From contig JBMNOP010000014.1 in assembly GCA_050943135.1 (NCBI GenBank), positions 1 to 64,000 on the forward strand: a DNA stretch of 64,000 nucleotides. The letters are read 5' to 3'. The DNA is from RUG695 sp050943135. GTDB lineage: Bacteria; Planctomycetota; Planctomycetia; Pirellulales; Thermoguttaceae. The number at the start of each line of letters is the position of its first letter. Position 1 is the first letter of the stretch. The position numbers were made by a program, and so were the translations under genes. The notes under the pieces are model-generated. The model saw nothing but the letters and a program-made list of their open reading frames with translations. It was not told the DNA's origin and did no database searches. Positions 54,831-64,000 of the stretch are shown piece after piece.

Positions 54831-57800
54831 ATGGCGACCACATCCAAACGGAAGTTTGACTACGACGCGAAGAAAATCAAAAATTTTGGTCGGCAGATCA
54901 TAAAATTCGATGTTCCCGATCTGACGATTTTGCAGAGGGACAGCTATAAGAGATTCCTCCAGTTCGAAACCGATCCCGACAAACGTAAAAATTACGGTCT
55001 GGAGGCCGTTCTCCGAGAAAGTTTCCCGATCAGGTCGACCGACAAAACCTGCCGTTTGGAATATGTTTACTATGAACTGGAAAAACCTGCTTACACTATC
55101 GAAGAGTGTCGTCGCCTGAGGTTGACGTACGGCTATCCTTTTAAGGTTCGTCTCCGAGTGGTCGGCGGTGAAGATCAGATCGAAGAAGACGTCTACCTCG
55201 GAACGATCCCGATCATGCTCGGCGGAGGAGAGTTCATCATCAACGGGGCCGAGCGCGTAGTGGTTAACCAGTTGCATCGCAGCCCCGGGATCGACTTTGT
55301 CAAAACGGTTGATGAGACCGACAACTCCGTTTCCTATAGCAGCCGTATTGTCCCGGAACGGGGTAGTTGGATAGAGCTTTTTATCGTCTCGAAGGTTCGG
55401 AAAGACCCGAACCGTATCGAGGTCCAGATTGACCAAGGCACCAAATTCTGCGTGATGGATCTCATCCGAGCGATGAGTTCCGATTACAGTTCCGATGAAT
55501 CCCTTCTGCGCCTTTTCTTTGACACCAAGACAGTCTCGCTGCGCGGTGGCAAAAGTGCCGATAAGATCGTCGGCAAAATCTCGGTCAAGACCCTTTGCTA
55601 TCCCGACGACACCGACCGGGCTGGAGAGGTCATCGTTTCCTCCGGTTACGAAATCGATGTAGAGGCGGCCTCGGCCATCGCCACCTGTGGTATCAAAAAG
55701 GTAGAGGTTTTCGATGCCCCGCCGGTGAAAGATCTTATCCTGCCGACCTTCCGCAAGAGCGATACCCATTCGACCGAAGAAGCCCTTCTCAAGTTTTACT
55801 TGCGCCTGCGTTCCGGAAGTCCTGCTTTGTTAGATAAAGCGAGGCAGTTCCTCAACGAAAAATTCTTCGACCCGAACCGCTATCGGCTCGGAGAAGTTGG
55901 CCGTGTCCGGATCAACCGTAAGTTCAATCCCGACTACTGCGAACCGGAAGACGGGATTCCGCTCGAAGATATGGTTCTCAAGGTTGATGATCTGATCCAA
56001 GCCGTTCGTTATCTCAACAAGCTCTGGTCGAACGAAAGCACCGACAGGTCTGACCGTTCCGAAAACGGCGTCCATTCCGATGATATCGATCACCTCGGGA
56101 ACCGTCGTGTGCGCACCATCGAAGAGTTAGCTTGTGAAGATCTGCGCAAAGGGTTTATAAAACTTCGTCGTTCGACCGAAGAGAAACTCCGCGCCGATTC
56201 TTCCCCCCGTAATGTGATCAACAACCGCAACGTCTCGAACGCCATCGACTCTTTCTTCGGCCGGGGCGAACTTTCGCAGGTTGTCGACCAAACGAATCCT
56301 CTCTCGATGCTCACGCACGAGCGGCGTCTCTCGGCTCTCGGTCCCGGCGGTTTAAACCGTAAACGTGCCGGCTTTGAAGTGCGTGACGTTCATGCTTCGC
56401 ACTATGGCCGGATTTGCCCGATCGAGACACCCGAAGGTGCCAATATCGGTCTGATCTCGAGCCTTTCGATCTATTCGCGGGTTGACCGCCTCGGATTCCT
56501 CGAATCCCCCTACCGTAAAGTCGTAGACGGCAAAATCACTAGAGAGATCCAGTGGCTTCGTGCCGATGCCGAGCACAATGTCTGCGTCGTTCCCGCCGAC
56601 GTCAAGGTCGAACTGATTGAAGAGAAAGACTCCGAATTCGTTGGCAAGATTCTTCCCGATCCGGTCTCGGGACAGGTGATCGCCCGGAGGAACGGCGAAT
56701 ACGTCACGGCTCCGATCGAAGATGTTCAGTACATGGACGTCAGCCCCAACCAAATGCTTGGGGTTTCGGCGGGCCTGATTCCCTTTCTCGAGCACGATGA
56801 TGCCAACCGTGCCTTGATGGGCGCGAACATGCAGCGTCAGGCGGTTCCGCTTCTTCTTTCCGAGGTTCCGCTCGTCGGTACCGGACTGGAAGAAGCCACG
56901 GCGCAAAATTCGAGTCTTCTGGTGAAGGCCGAACATTCCGGGAAGGTTACCTATGTCGATGCCGAGAAAATCGTCATCACCTACAAAGACAAACTGGGAA
57001 ACGAATACCCGGAAGAACATATCATGCGTAAGTTCGTCGGTTTAAACGAACGCACCTGCCAAAACCAAAAGCCGCTTGTCAAACCCGGAGATGATGTCAA
57101 AGCCGGTGACATCATTGCCGACGGCGCTTGTACTGACCACGGAGTTTTGGCCCTCGGGCGGAACGTTTTGGTCGCCTTCATGGTCTGGGATGGTTTCAAC
57201 TTCGAAGATGCCATCATCATTAGCGAAGAGCTGGTTCAGAACGATACCTACACCTCAATTCACATTGAAGAGTACGACGGAGAAGTGCGTGAAGCAAAGG
57301 CCGGTCGGGAAGAGTTCACCCGAGAGATTCCGAACGTCAGCGAAAAGGCTTTGCGGAATCTCGACGAAAAGGGTGTGGTTCAGATCGGTACGTATGTCAA
57401 GCCGGGCGATATCCTGATCGGTCGTGTCAAACCGAAAAATAAGACAGAGCTTGCTCCCGAAGAGAAGCTCTTGCACGCGATCTTCGGTCGTGCCGGCCAA
57501 GACGTCAAAAACGACTCCGTGGTCGTTCCTCCGGGGGTTGAAGGGGTGGTGATCGACGTTCATCGTTACAAGAAACAATCTGGCATGGACGAAGCCGAAC
57601 TGCGCGAATTCAAAAAAGAGCAGGTTCGAATCGAAGAGGAGGGGAATAAAGCGATCGCCGATGTTTTTACCGCGATGGTTCTCGAGCTGGAAGACGCCTG
57701 TGGGCGCCACCTCGTCGAAGCCGGCGACCCGAAAGCGGAACTTTGCCACGACCGCAAAATCGTCGATGTCGTAAAGAACGCTCGCAACTTCAATTTTGGC

Positions 57801-58727
57801 GTAATCTGCGATGCCAACGAGATTGAACCGAAATCTCCCTTGGGCAAAGAGATGCGTAAAATTTACGAGAGACACAACATCGCTCTGCAGCAAACGATCG
57901 ATAAACGTGACCGTGCCATCAACTCACACCTTTGCGGTGAGCAGCTTCATCAGCAGGTATTGGAGATGGTCAAGGTCTATATTGCCACCAAGCGTGTCAT
58001 CTCGGTCGGTGATAAAATGGCAGGTCGTCACGGGAACAAAGGAGTGATCGCCAAGATCCTCCCGAAAGAGGATATGCCTTACATGGAAGACGGCACCCCG
58101 ATCCAAATTATGTTGAATCCGCTTGGTGTACCTTCTCGTATGAACGTCGGACAGATTCTCGAAACCCACCTCGGTTGGGCGGCCTCGAAACTCGGCTATC
58201 ACGCACAGACTCCGGTTTTCGACGGCGCTTCCGAAGAGCAGATCAACGACCAGCTTAAAGCTGCCGGTCTTCCGCCTCACGGCAAGGTTCGGCTTTATGA
58301 CGGTCGTACCGGCGAACCATTCGATCAGGAAACGACGGTCGGGTATATCTACATGCTCAAGCTTCACCATCTAGTCGATGACAAAATCCACGCCCGTAAC
58401 AGCGGTCCTTACGCCCTGGTTACACAGCAGCCACTAGGGGGGAAAGCCCGTTCCGGCGGTCAGCGTTTTGGGGAAATGGAAGTCTGGGCGCTTGAAGCTT
58501 ACGGCGCGGCGTACACCTTGCAAGAAATTCTGACGGTCAAGAGCGACGATATCGAAGGGCGGAAAAAGATCTTCGCTTCGATGGTCAGTGGCGAGAATAC
58601 GCTCGAAGCCGGTACTCCCGCCAGCTTCGACGTTCTTTTGAACGAGGTCAGGGGTCTTGCGCTTGATATGGATCTGATTCCCGACACTCATCGGGTTTTT
58701 CTTCCACAAGACGGCTACGGCAACTAA
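54831..58727 (+). CDS. rpoB: DNA-directed RNA polymerase subunit beta
   Basis: A 1298-residue core subunit. ATG 54831 follows GAAAGGG; the ORF is open back to 54726 but that stretch is unlike any RpoB. Conserved blocks are intact: RRDR-like GELSQVVDQTNPLS with SALGPGGLNRKRAGFEVRDV, ICPIETPEGANIGLI, and the catalytic-face GDKMAGRHGNKGVIAKILP, ending in KLHHLVDDKIHARNSGPYAL. The rifampicin-contact residues equivalent to E. coli D516, H526 and S531 are present. rpoC is not next to it: a glycoside hydrolase gene follows after a strong terminator, and umuC precedes it instead of rplL. Confidence 0.97.
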   Translation: MATTSKRKFDYDAKKIKNFGRQIIKFDVPDLTILQRDSYKRFLQFETDPDKRKNYGLEAVLRESFPIRSTDKTCRLEYVYYELEKPAYTIEECRRLRLTYGYPFKVRLRVVGGEDQIEEDVYLGTIPIMLGGGEFIINGAERVVVNQLHRSPGIDFVKTVDETDNSVSYSSRIVPERGSWIELFIVSKVRKDPNRIEVQIDQGTKFCVMDLIRAMSSDYSSDESLLRLFFDTKTVSLRGGKSADKIVGKISVKTLCYPDDTDRAGEVIVSSGYEIDVEAASAIATCGIKKVEVFDAPPVKDLILPTFRKSDTHSTEEALLKFYLRLRSGSPALLDKARQFLNEKFFDPNRYRLGEVGRVRINRKFNPDYCEPEDGIPLEDMVLKVDDLIQAVRYLNKLWSNESTDRSDRSENGVHSDDIDHLGNRRVRTIEELACEDLRKGFIKLRRSTEEKLRADSSPRNVINNRNVSNAIDSFFGRGELSQVVDQTNPLSMLTHERRLSALGPGGLNRKRAGFEVRDVHASHYGRICPIETPEGANIGLISSLSIYSRVDRLGFLESPYRKVVDGKITREIQWLRADAEHNVCVVPADVKVELIEEKDSEFVGKILPDPVSGQVIARRNGEYVTAPIEDVQYMDVSPNQMLGVSAGLIPFLEHDDANRALMGANMQRQAVPLLLSEVPLVGTGLEEATAQNSSLLVKAEHSGKVTYVDAEKIVITYKDKLGNEYPEEHIMRKFVGLNERTCQNQKPLVKPGDDVKAGDIIADGACTDHGVLALGRNVLVAFMVWDGFNFEDAIIISEELVQNDTYTSIHIEEYDGEVREAKAGREEFTREIPNVSEKALRNLDEKGVVQIGTYVKPGDILIGRVKPKNKTELAPEEKLLHAIFGRAGQDVKNDSVVVPPGVEGVVIDVHRYKKQSGMDEAELREFKKEQVRIEEEGNKAIADVFTAMVLELEDACGRHLVEAGDPKAELCHDRKIVDVVKNARNFNFGVICDANEIEPKSPLGKEMRKIYERHNIALQQTIDKRDRAINSHLCGEQLHQQVLEMVKVYIATKRVISVGDKMAGRHGNKGVIAKILPKEDMPYMEDGTPIQIMLNPLGVPSRMNVGQILETHLGWAASKLGYHAQTPVFDGASEEQINDQLKAAGLPPHGKVRLYDGRTGEPFDQETTVGYIYMLKLHHLVDDKIHARNSGPYALVTQQPLGGKARSGGQRFGEMEVWALEAYGAAYTLQEILTVKSDDIEGRKKIFASMVSGENTLEAGTPASFDVLLNEVRGLALDMDLIPDTHRVFLPQDGYGN

Positions 58728-58776
58728 TTGTCCCATCTTTTGTTTGGAGGGGCAATCAGTTTCCTATGAAATCATA

Positions 58777-58816
58777 AAGGCGTGCAACCGGTGGGTTGCA
58801 CGCCTTTTCCTCTTTT
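58777..58816 (+). terminator. Rho-independent terminator of rpoB
   Basis: AAGGCGTGCAACC and GGTTGCACGCCTT form a perfect 13-bp stem around GGTG, followed by a T-rich tail. It lies 50 bases after the rpoB stop. Confidence 0.9.
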
Positions 58817-58933
58817 AGTAGAATGGGGGCGATGGTTTTTCTTTCTGTCCGAAGACGGTCCTTTCGACGGAAGAGTTTATCGGTCATACATAAATTGGGC
58901 GTATAAAATAACTTAAGAGGAGTGTTTAATTCG

Positions 58934-61900
58934 ATGAGACTGATCTCTGCGGTTCTCCGGCTTTTAGGGCTGGTTTTCCTTCCGTTTACCTTCGGCGTGT
59001 TTGCGCAGGAAGTTTCGTTTCCGAACAAGATGCCGGCTGAAACGAATCAGATCCCCGAGAATCCTTCCTACGACGACATGACGAAGATTTTTGCCGACCC
59101 CTTCGGTCATGTCCGAACGGGCGTTTATTGGTACTGGCTTTCCGGCAACTTTTCGAGCGAAGGGGTGGTGAAAGACCTTCACGCGATGAAGTCTGTTGGA
59201 ATCGACCGCGCCTATATCGGCGATATCGGAGTTGACGACATTCCGCGCGGCGAAGGGCGGACCTTTTCACCCCAGTGGTGGGACGCGATTCACACCGCGC
59301 TCAAGACGGCGACTGAACTGGATATCGAAATGGGCATATTCAACTCACCCGGCTGGAGCCAGTCGGGGGGGCCTTGGGTCACACCCGAACGGGCGATGCG
59401 CTATTTGACCGCGAGTTCGGTAAAAGTTTCCGGTCCGGTGAAGTTTTCCGAAAAACTGCGGGTGCCCGGCCAGGGGAAAGCCGCGCAAGAGTATCATGAT
59501 GTAAAGGTGATTGCGTACCCGGCCCTTCCCGAAGACGGAGAGCAGGCGAGGGAACTCGACGAACTCGAGGGAAAACTTTCCAAAGGCCGCACAACCTCAA
59601 TTGATCTGAAATTCGATCGGCCGAAAAAGGTTCGGAGCCTGACCATCGAAATCACTCCAAACCCGGTCATCGCCGAAGGGGTTCTTTTGGTCAAGTACGG
59701 CGACGATTGGAAGAATGTGGTCGACTTTACGGTCAACCGATTCAATCCCGACATCAGTGTCGGTTTTATTCCTTATGCGCCGACGGTCGTCTCGTTCCCC
59801 GCCACGGAAGGTGACATGTTCCGTATCGAACTCAAGGCCGACCGCGACGGTTCTTCGGTCTCGCGCATCCTCCTTTCGGCACAGCCGCGGATTGCTTCGT
59901 TCTATGAAAAGACACTGGCCAAACTCCACCAAACTCCTCACCCTATGTGGACAGAATACCAGTGGCCTGCCGAGGCGCCGGTTGATGACTCGCTCTACCT
60001 GGTCGATCCGGCGAAGGTAGTCGATCTTACCGATCATCTGGCTGCCGACGGAACCCTGACCTGGGATGTTCCGGAAGGAGACTGGGTAATTCTTCGAACC
60101 GGAATGACACCGACCGGGCAAAAGAACGCTCCGGCGGTTCCCGAGGCAACCGGTTATGAAACAGACAAAATGAGTCGCGAACATATCAAGTTCCACTTTG
60201 ATTCTATGATAGGGGAAATCCTCAGGCGGTTTCCCAAAGAGGATATCAAGTCGTTCAAATACGTGGTGCAAGACAGCTACGAAGTCGGTGGCCAAAACTT
60301 TACCGACGCTTTCTTCGAAAAGTTCGCAAAAGAATTCGGTTATGACCCGACTCCCTATCTTCCCGCCTTCTTCGGAACGGTCGTCGGTGACCCCGACAAG
60401 TCGAATCGTTTCCTGTGGGATTTGCGTCGTTTCATTGCCGATGAGATAGCCTACGCTTATGTCGGGGGATTGCGCGACGCGAGCAACGAATACGGTTTGA
60501 AAACCTGGCTCGAGTGTTACGGACACTGGGGGTTCTGCGGTGAGTCCCTCCAATATGGTGGTCAGTCCAACGAGGTGGCAGGGGAATATTGGAGTGAAGG
60601 AACCCTTGGCGATATTGAAAACCGTATTGCCTCTTCTTGTGGGCATATCTATGGCAAACGTCAGATTTGGGCCGAGTCGAATACGGCCGCAGGGAAACCG
60701 TACGGACGCAGTCCGGTCAATATGAAGGTGCGAACCGACCGGTTCTTCTCAGAGGGGATCAACAGCACATTGTTGCACCTCTATGTACAACAGCCCGACG
60801 AACGGATTCCCGGCATCAATGCGTGGTTTGGCAACGAGTTTAACCGGCATAACACCTGGTTCTCAATGCTGGATCTTTTCACCGCATATTTAAAGCGTGC
60901 TAACTACCTTCTGCAGCAGGGGGTTAATGTGGCCGACGCCGCATATTTCATCGGCGAAGACGCTCCGAAAATGACGGGAGTTACCGACCCAGAAATTCCA
61001 TCCGGATATCAATACGACTTCATGAATGCCGAAGTGATCGAGTCGTCCCTCTACGTCAAAGACGGTCGTCTTACGTTGCCCAACGGTGCGCAGTATCGTG
61101 TTTTAGTTCTTCCGAAATTAGAGACAATGCGTCCGGCCGTCTTAAAACGTATTACAAAATTGGTAGAAGACGGCGCGATCGTTATGGGCCCGAAGCCGAA
61201 CCGTTCGCCGAGTCTTGAAAATTACCCGCGGGCCGATGCCGAGGTGAAAGCTCTGGCCGACGCTCTTTGGGGCGAGGTTGACGGCGTTGCGGTTAAGTCG
61301 CGCCGATATGGCAAAGGGATTATCGCTTCGGGGATGACAATGCCCGAACTCTTCGCCCTTGCCGATGCTCCTGCCGATTGTGCGTGGCCCGAAGTGACCC
61401 CGTTGGTCTTCGGACACCGTCATCTCGAAGATGCCGAAATCTACTTTGTGGCAAATCAAAGTCAAGAACGTCTTGCCGAGATTCCCGTCAGTTTCCGGGT
61501 CTCCGGGAAAAAGCCGGAATGTTGGAATCCAACCACCGGGACGATACGCGATCTGACCGATTGGCAGACTGACGGCGGTACGACATGTATTCCTCTTTCC
61601 TTTGCCCCGCAAGAGAGTTACTTCATCGTCTTTGCGAAAGACGCCGTGCCGAGTCCGGCCAAAGAGGAGAATTTCCCCGAAGGCGAACTTCTGGCGAGCC
61701 TGGCTGGCCCCTGGACAGTGACATTCCATACCGACGAAATCCGTCGCGGTCCCCAAGAACCGGTTCTCTTCGAGTTCCTTACCGACTGGGCCCGGGATGA
61801 GAGCGACGACATCCGTTATTTCAGCGGTAATGCCGTTTATGAAATGACGTTCGATCTTCCGGCGGTACCCGCAGAAAGACAAGTGGTCCTTCAGCTTGGT

Positions 61901-62176
61901 AAGGTTGCCGAAATGGCAAAAGTGCGTCTGAATGGTGTGGAGATCGGTGGTGTCTGGACTTTCCCCTACGAACTCGATATTACCGGTGTGGTGAAGAACG
62001 TCCAAAATAAGATAGAGGTCGATGTCGTCAACTGCTGGCAGAGTCGCCTTTCGGGGGATGCCCGTCTTCCCGAAGGAGAGCGGAAGACCTGGCTTGCTCA
62101 GACAACCATCTTCAAAGAGGATCCGGGGCCGAAACAGTCCGGACTTTTGGGGCCGGTGACGATCAGGGTTCGGTAG
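58934..62176 (+). CDS. GH106-like glycoside hydrolase (alpha-L-rhamnosidase family)
   Basis: A 1080-residue secreted enzyme. Signal peptide residues 1-25, ending FGVFA. The catalytic (beta/alpha)8 region is like PF17132/GH106 (VYWYWLSGNFSSEGVVKDL, then IFNSPGWSQSGGPWVTPE, YGHWGFCGESLQYGGQSNEV and SSCGHIYGKRQIWAES). A beta-sandwich (about 950-1075, VRLNGVEIGGVWTFPYELD) closes it. It would release rhamnose or a similar sugar from plant or algal glycans. ATG 58934 follows GAGGAG. Sir2 lies 36 bases downstream. Confidence 0.82.
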   Translation: MRLISAVLRLLGLVFLPFTFGVFAQEVSFPNKMPAETNQIPENPSYDDMTKIFADPFGHVRTGVYWYWLSGNFSSEGVVKDLHAMKSVGIDRAYIGDIGVDDIPRGEGRTFSPQWWDAIHTALKTATELDIEMGIFNSPGWSQSGGPWVTPERAMRYLTASSVKVSGPVKFSEKLRVPGQGKAAQEYHDVKVIAYPALPEDGEQARELDELEGKLSKGRTTSIDLKFDRPKKVRSLTIEITPNPVIAEGVLLVKYGDDWKNVVDFTVNRFNPDISVGFIPYAPTVVSFPATEGDMFRIELKADRDGSSVSRILLSAQPRIASFYEKTLAKLHQTPHPMWTEYQWPAEAPVDDSLYLVDPAKVVDLTDHLAADGTLTWDVPEGDWVILRTGMTPTGQKNAPAVPEATGYETDKMSREHIKFHFDSMIGEILRRFPKEDIKSFKYVVQDSYEVGGQNFTDAFFEKFAKEFGYDPTPYLPAFFGTVVGDPDKSNRFLWDLRRFIADEIAYAYVGGLRDASNEYGLKTWLECYGHWGFCGESLQYGGQSNEVAGEYWSEGTLGDIENRIASSCGHIYGKRQIWAESNTAAGKPYGRSPVNMKVRTDRFFSEGINSTLLHLYVQQPDERIPGINAWFGNEFNRHNTWFSMLDLFTAYLKRANYLLQQGVNVADAAYFIGEDAPKMTGVTDPEIPSGYQYDFMNAEVIESSLYVKDGRLTLPNGAQYRVLVLPKLETMRPAVLKRITKLVEDGAIVMGPKPNRSPSLENYPRADAEVKALADALWGEVDGVAVKSRRYGKGIIASGMTMPELFALADAPADCAWPEVTPLVFGHRHLEDAEIYFVANQSQERLAEIPVSFRVSGKKPECWNPTTGTIRDLTDWQTDGGTTCIPLSFAPQESYFIVFAKDAVPSPAKEENFPEGELLASLAGPWTVTFHTDEIRRGPQEPVLFEFLTDWARDESDDIRYFSGNAVYEMTFDLPAVPAERQVVLQLGKVAEMAKVRLNGVEIGGVWTFPYELDITGVVKNVQNKIEVDVVNCWQSRLSGDARLPEGERKTWLAQTTIFKEDPGPKQSGLLGPVTIRVR

Positions 62177-62212
62177 TCGTTTCTGCGTGCTATACTGAGG
62201 GGAAATAAGAAG

Positions 62213-62968
62213 ATGTCGGAGAATCCTACGGCGGCCAAGATCGAACGGTTTGCCGAATTTTTAAAAAAGGCCGATCAGATCGCGGTTCTTACCGGAGCCG
62301 GGATCTCGACCGAAAGTGGGATTCCCGATTTTCGGTCGGCCAACGGGCTCTATAATACGATGACTTCGGCCGAAATTTTCGACATTGATTTTTTTCGGCG
62401 GTACCCCGACCAGTTTTACCGCGTGATTACGCCAGTTTTCCGAAAAATTCTCGATGCCAAACCGAACGTCGGGCATCGGGCGTTAGCCGAGCTGGAAACG
62501 AGGCTGAGAAAACGGGTGATGATCGTAACGCAGAATGTCGACTCGCTCCATACTAAAGCGGGCTCAGGCGAAGTTGCCGAAATCCACGGAACCTTTCGCA
62601 CCCTGACCTGTCTGGAATGTGAAAGAGGGTTCGTTTCCGACGAATTTCTTCCTGATCTTGCAATGGGAAATGTTTTACGGTGTCCTTCGTGCGGCGGTCT
62701 GATGAAACCAGACATCACCTTCTACGGCGAAGAACTCCCGGTCGCCCCCTTCGCCGCGGCGAAGCGGGCGATGTGGGAGGCGCGTTTGCTCCTGGTTCTC
62801 GGAACGTCGCTCTTGGTTCACCCGGCGGCCTCTCTTCCGCGGGAGTGTGACTCAGGGATCCCCTACGTCATCATCAATAAGACCGAGACCTGGTTCGATG
62901 GCCGTTCCGACCTTGTCTTTCACGAGTCGATCGGTGAGGTGATGGGGGAGGTACTAAGACTCCTATAG
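62213..62968 (+). CDS. cobB: NAD-dependent protein deacylase, Sir2 family
   Basis: A 251-residue enzyme. The NAD-binding GAGISTESGIPDFRS is at 27-41, QNVDSLHTKAG and the catalytic histidine in EIHGT follow, and two CxxC pairs bind zinc (CLEC, CPSC). It deacylates lysines on metabolic enzymes. The C-terminal NAD region (GTSLLVHPAASLP) is intact. Confidence 0.92.
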   Translation: MSENPTAAKIERFAEFLKKADQIAVLTGAGISTESGIPDFRSANGLYNTMTSAEIFDIDFFRRYPDQFYRVITPVFRKILDAKPNVGHRALAELETRLRKRVMIVTQNVDSLHTKAGSGEVAEIHGTFRTLTCLECERGFVSDEFLPDLAMGNVLRCPSCGGLMKPDITFYGEELPVAPFAAAKRAMWEARLLLVLGTSLLVHPAASLPRECDSGIPYVIINKTETWFDGRSDLVFHESIGEVMGEVLRLL

Positions 62969-62969
62969 A

Positions 62970-63637
62970 CAGAAACGGGTTCTAAGTCGAATCTTCCGCT
63001 GCCGGGCGCGTGTCCCCGCATCGATAAACGCCGTGTAACGATGCCTGCGCTTCAAGAAAGTCGGGCGACGTGTTGCAGGCTGTCTGAACTCCGATTTTAA
63101 GAGAACCCATTTCTCTTTCCCGGGGCTGGCGATCAGGTCGGGTATATTGTCACCGAGCATGTTGGGGCAAGTTCCGATCGCCAGACCGACAATCCCGGTT
63201 CGCGCGGTGCTTCGCGATAGAGGGAGTCAGGGTGTTCGATCGGTGCATGGGTCCTCGTGGAAGGCTAAAAGCAGGCGATAGATTTCGAGGTCTTATACCG
63301 TGCGTTCATCCGTGCGATTCCCTTCCGAAGCTGATCACTGATATTCGGAAGATTCGTTCGCCCGTGAAGGACTGAAACATTGGTTACCACAAAAGACACG
63401 TCTCCGCGCCCCGAGCGTGTCGCCCACGTTCGGGCAGGAGAAAATCCCGCATCGACACTGATCTTGTGTTCCGGCCCGCCGAAAGAGTGACGTAGGCAGG
63501 GACCGAGCGGATAACAACAAAGATCCTCCTGATACCGAGTCGGTACCGCGGCGAGGGGTGCATAAATTCTCAGAAGTGCAATGGACTGCGGAATACCGGT
63601 GTTTCTTTCCATGGTATAATTTTCGGAGGTTTTTCAA
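62970..63637 (-). pseudogene. Frameshifted radical SAM protein (YhcC/TIGR01212 family)
   Basis: Minus-strand pieces in at least three frames follow the family from the N-terminus on: HKISVDAGF (63490 region), then in other frames GIFSCPNVGDTLGA and FCGNQCFSPSRA with cysteines expected for the [4Fe-4S] site, ISDQLRKGIARMNARYK, LAFHEDP, VGLAIGTCPNMLGDNIPDLI and FIDAGTRARQRKIR. No frame is continuous, so it cannot make the protein unless many sequencing errors exist. A clean gene would be about 300 residues; the last third is missing, ending near the Sir2 gene. Confidence 0.65.
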
Positions 63638-63660
63638 ACGCTTTGGTAGAAAACCCTGTT

Positions 63661-63698
63661 CCCGTGAAAAGAGAATTCTCCGAAAGGAGAATTACGGG
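63661..63698 (+). promoter_or_regulatory. Leader hairpin before the nucleotidyltransferase
   Basis: AATTCTCC and GGAGAATT close a GAAA loop at 63674-63693. CCCGT and ACGGG extend the stem around an 8-base bulge on the 5' side. It lies 90 bases before the gene. It could hide a ribosome-binding-like GGAGA. Confidence 0.4.
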
Positions 63699-63785
63699 GA
63701 CACAGACCTTGTTATGTCGGTCACGGCACGTAAAATGGAAAGAGTTCGTTTTCCGTTAAAGATTCCACCGAAAAGAACTCTTTCG

Positions 63786-64000
63786 ATGAACGTCATTTTT
63801 CTTGTGGCTGGTTACGCCACCCGCCTCTACCCGCTGACGCGCGATTTTCCAAAGCCCCTCTTACCGATTGGGGGAAGGGCGATTCTAGATCGGCTCCTCG
63901 ATGACCTGGCGACGACCAATACGGTAACACATTGTGCTGTTGTGACGAACGGGAAATTCGCTCCGATGTTTCGTGCTTGGGGCGCACAGAGGAAGTTTCC
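63786..64000 (+). CDS. Sugar nucleotidyltransferase, N-terminal part (cut by window edge)
   Basis: The frame is open to the window edge. The first residues read MNVIFLVAGYATRLYPLTR followed by FPKPLLPIGGRAILD, the pyrophosphorylase signature of the GlmU/RfbA/GalU family. The usual GxGTR loop is GYATR. In-frame ATGs at 63714 and 63735 would add up to 24 residues; 63786 fits the family start. It would make a nucleotide sugar for the glycan genes in the neighbourhood. Confidence 0.8.
   Translation, partial: MNVIFLVAGYATRLYPLTRDFPKPLLPIGGRAILDRLLDDLATTNTVTHCAVVTNGKFAPMFRAWGAQRKF

Noticed and set aside
59597..60646. 349-residue minus-strand open frame
   Set aside because: It is antisense to the GH106-like gene with no independent support.

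Overview
The window looks like a chromosomal segment of a planctomycete. The supporting signs are a DUF1559 prepilin-like protein, two secreted beta-propeller proteins that carry CxxCH haem motifs and resemble the alpha subunit of hydrazine synthase, a TPR protein ending in two RNA-polymerase-alpha-CTD-like domains, a long SIS protein of the glucokinase-regulator type, a GH106-like glycoside hydrolase and scattered operons. I place it in Planctomycetes with good confidence. The family cannot be named from sequence alone. There is no anammox gene set here.

Layout. 1-80: N-terminus of an IS5-superfamily transposase, cut by the window edge. 247-8150: a haem-motif propeller protein on the minus strand, then a plus-strand run of MFS transporter, SIS/GKRP-like protein, YycJ-like metallo-hydrolase and RNase HI. 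8270-16045: a decayed IS1182/IS5-type transposase followed by a 6.5-kb AT-richer block with phage-tail character: an unknown gene, two paralogous tail-assembly-chaperone-like genes, two small genes and a 1180-residue tape-measure-like coiled coil. 16071-21587 (minus strand): a gene remnant, DUF1559 protein and cysS-ruvC-ruvA-ruvB. 21905-23300: a gene fragment and a second, inverted copy of the same IS that lacks the 6.5-kb block. 23587-28162: TPR/alpha-CTD protein, and an O-antigen-ligase-like protein with a TPR tail. 28703-36577: SDR, leuS, aminotransferase, argG and an MFS exporter. 36750-41124: a second haem-motif propeller protein and a GT39-like glycosyltransferase. 41196-45502 (minus strand): SRP RNA, dnaX, a HemX/CcsA-like protein and hemA. 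45724-48810: a membrane-anchored LysM-like protein and an ExeA-like ATPase. 48873-51499 (minus strand): nucleoside-permease-like MFS and a methyltransferase. 51784-54587: porin and umuC. 54831-58727: rpoB without rpoC. 58934-62968: GH106-like hydrolase and Sir2. 62970-63637: a frameshifted YhcC-type radical SAM pseudogene. 63786-64000: start of a sugar nucleotidyltransferase.

Most genes serve translation, repair, recombination and envelope/glycan functions. The accessory part is 8.2-16 kb together with its mirror at 22-23.3 kb. A 129-bp end and the transposase 5' region are present at both places in opposite orientation. The plain copy has about 10 bp between these two blocks, whereas the other copy holds the 6.5-kb phage-tail-like block there. 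That contrast is the most unusual structure in the window.
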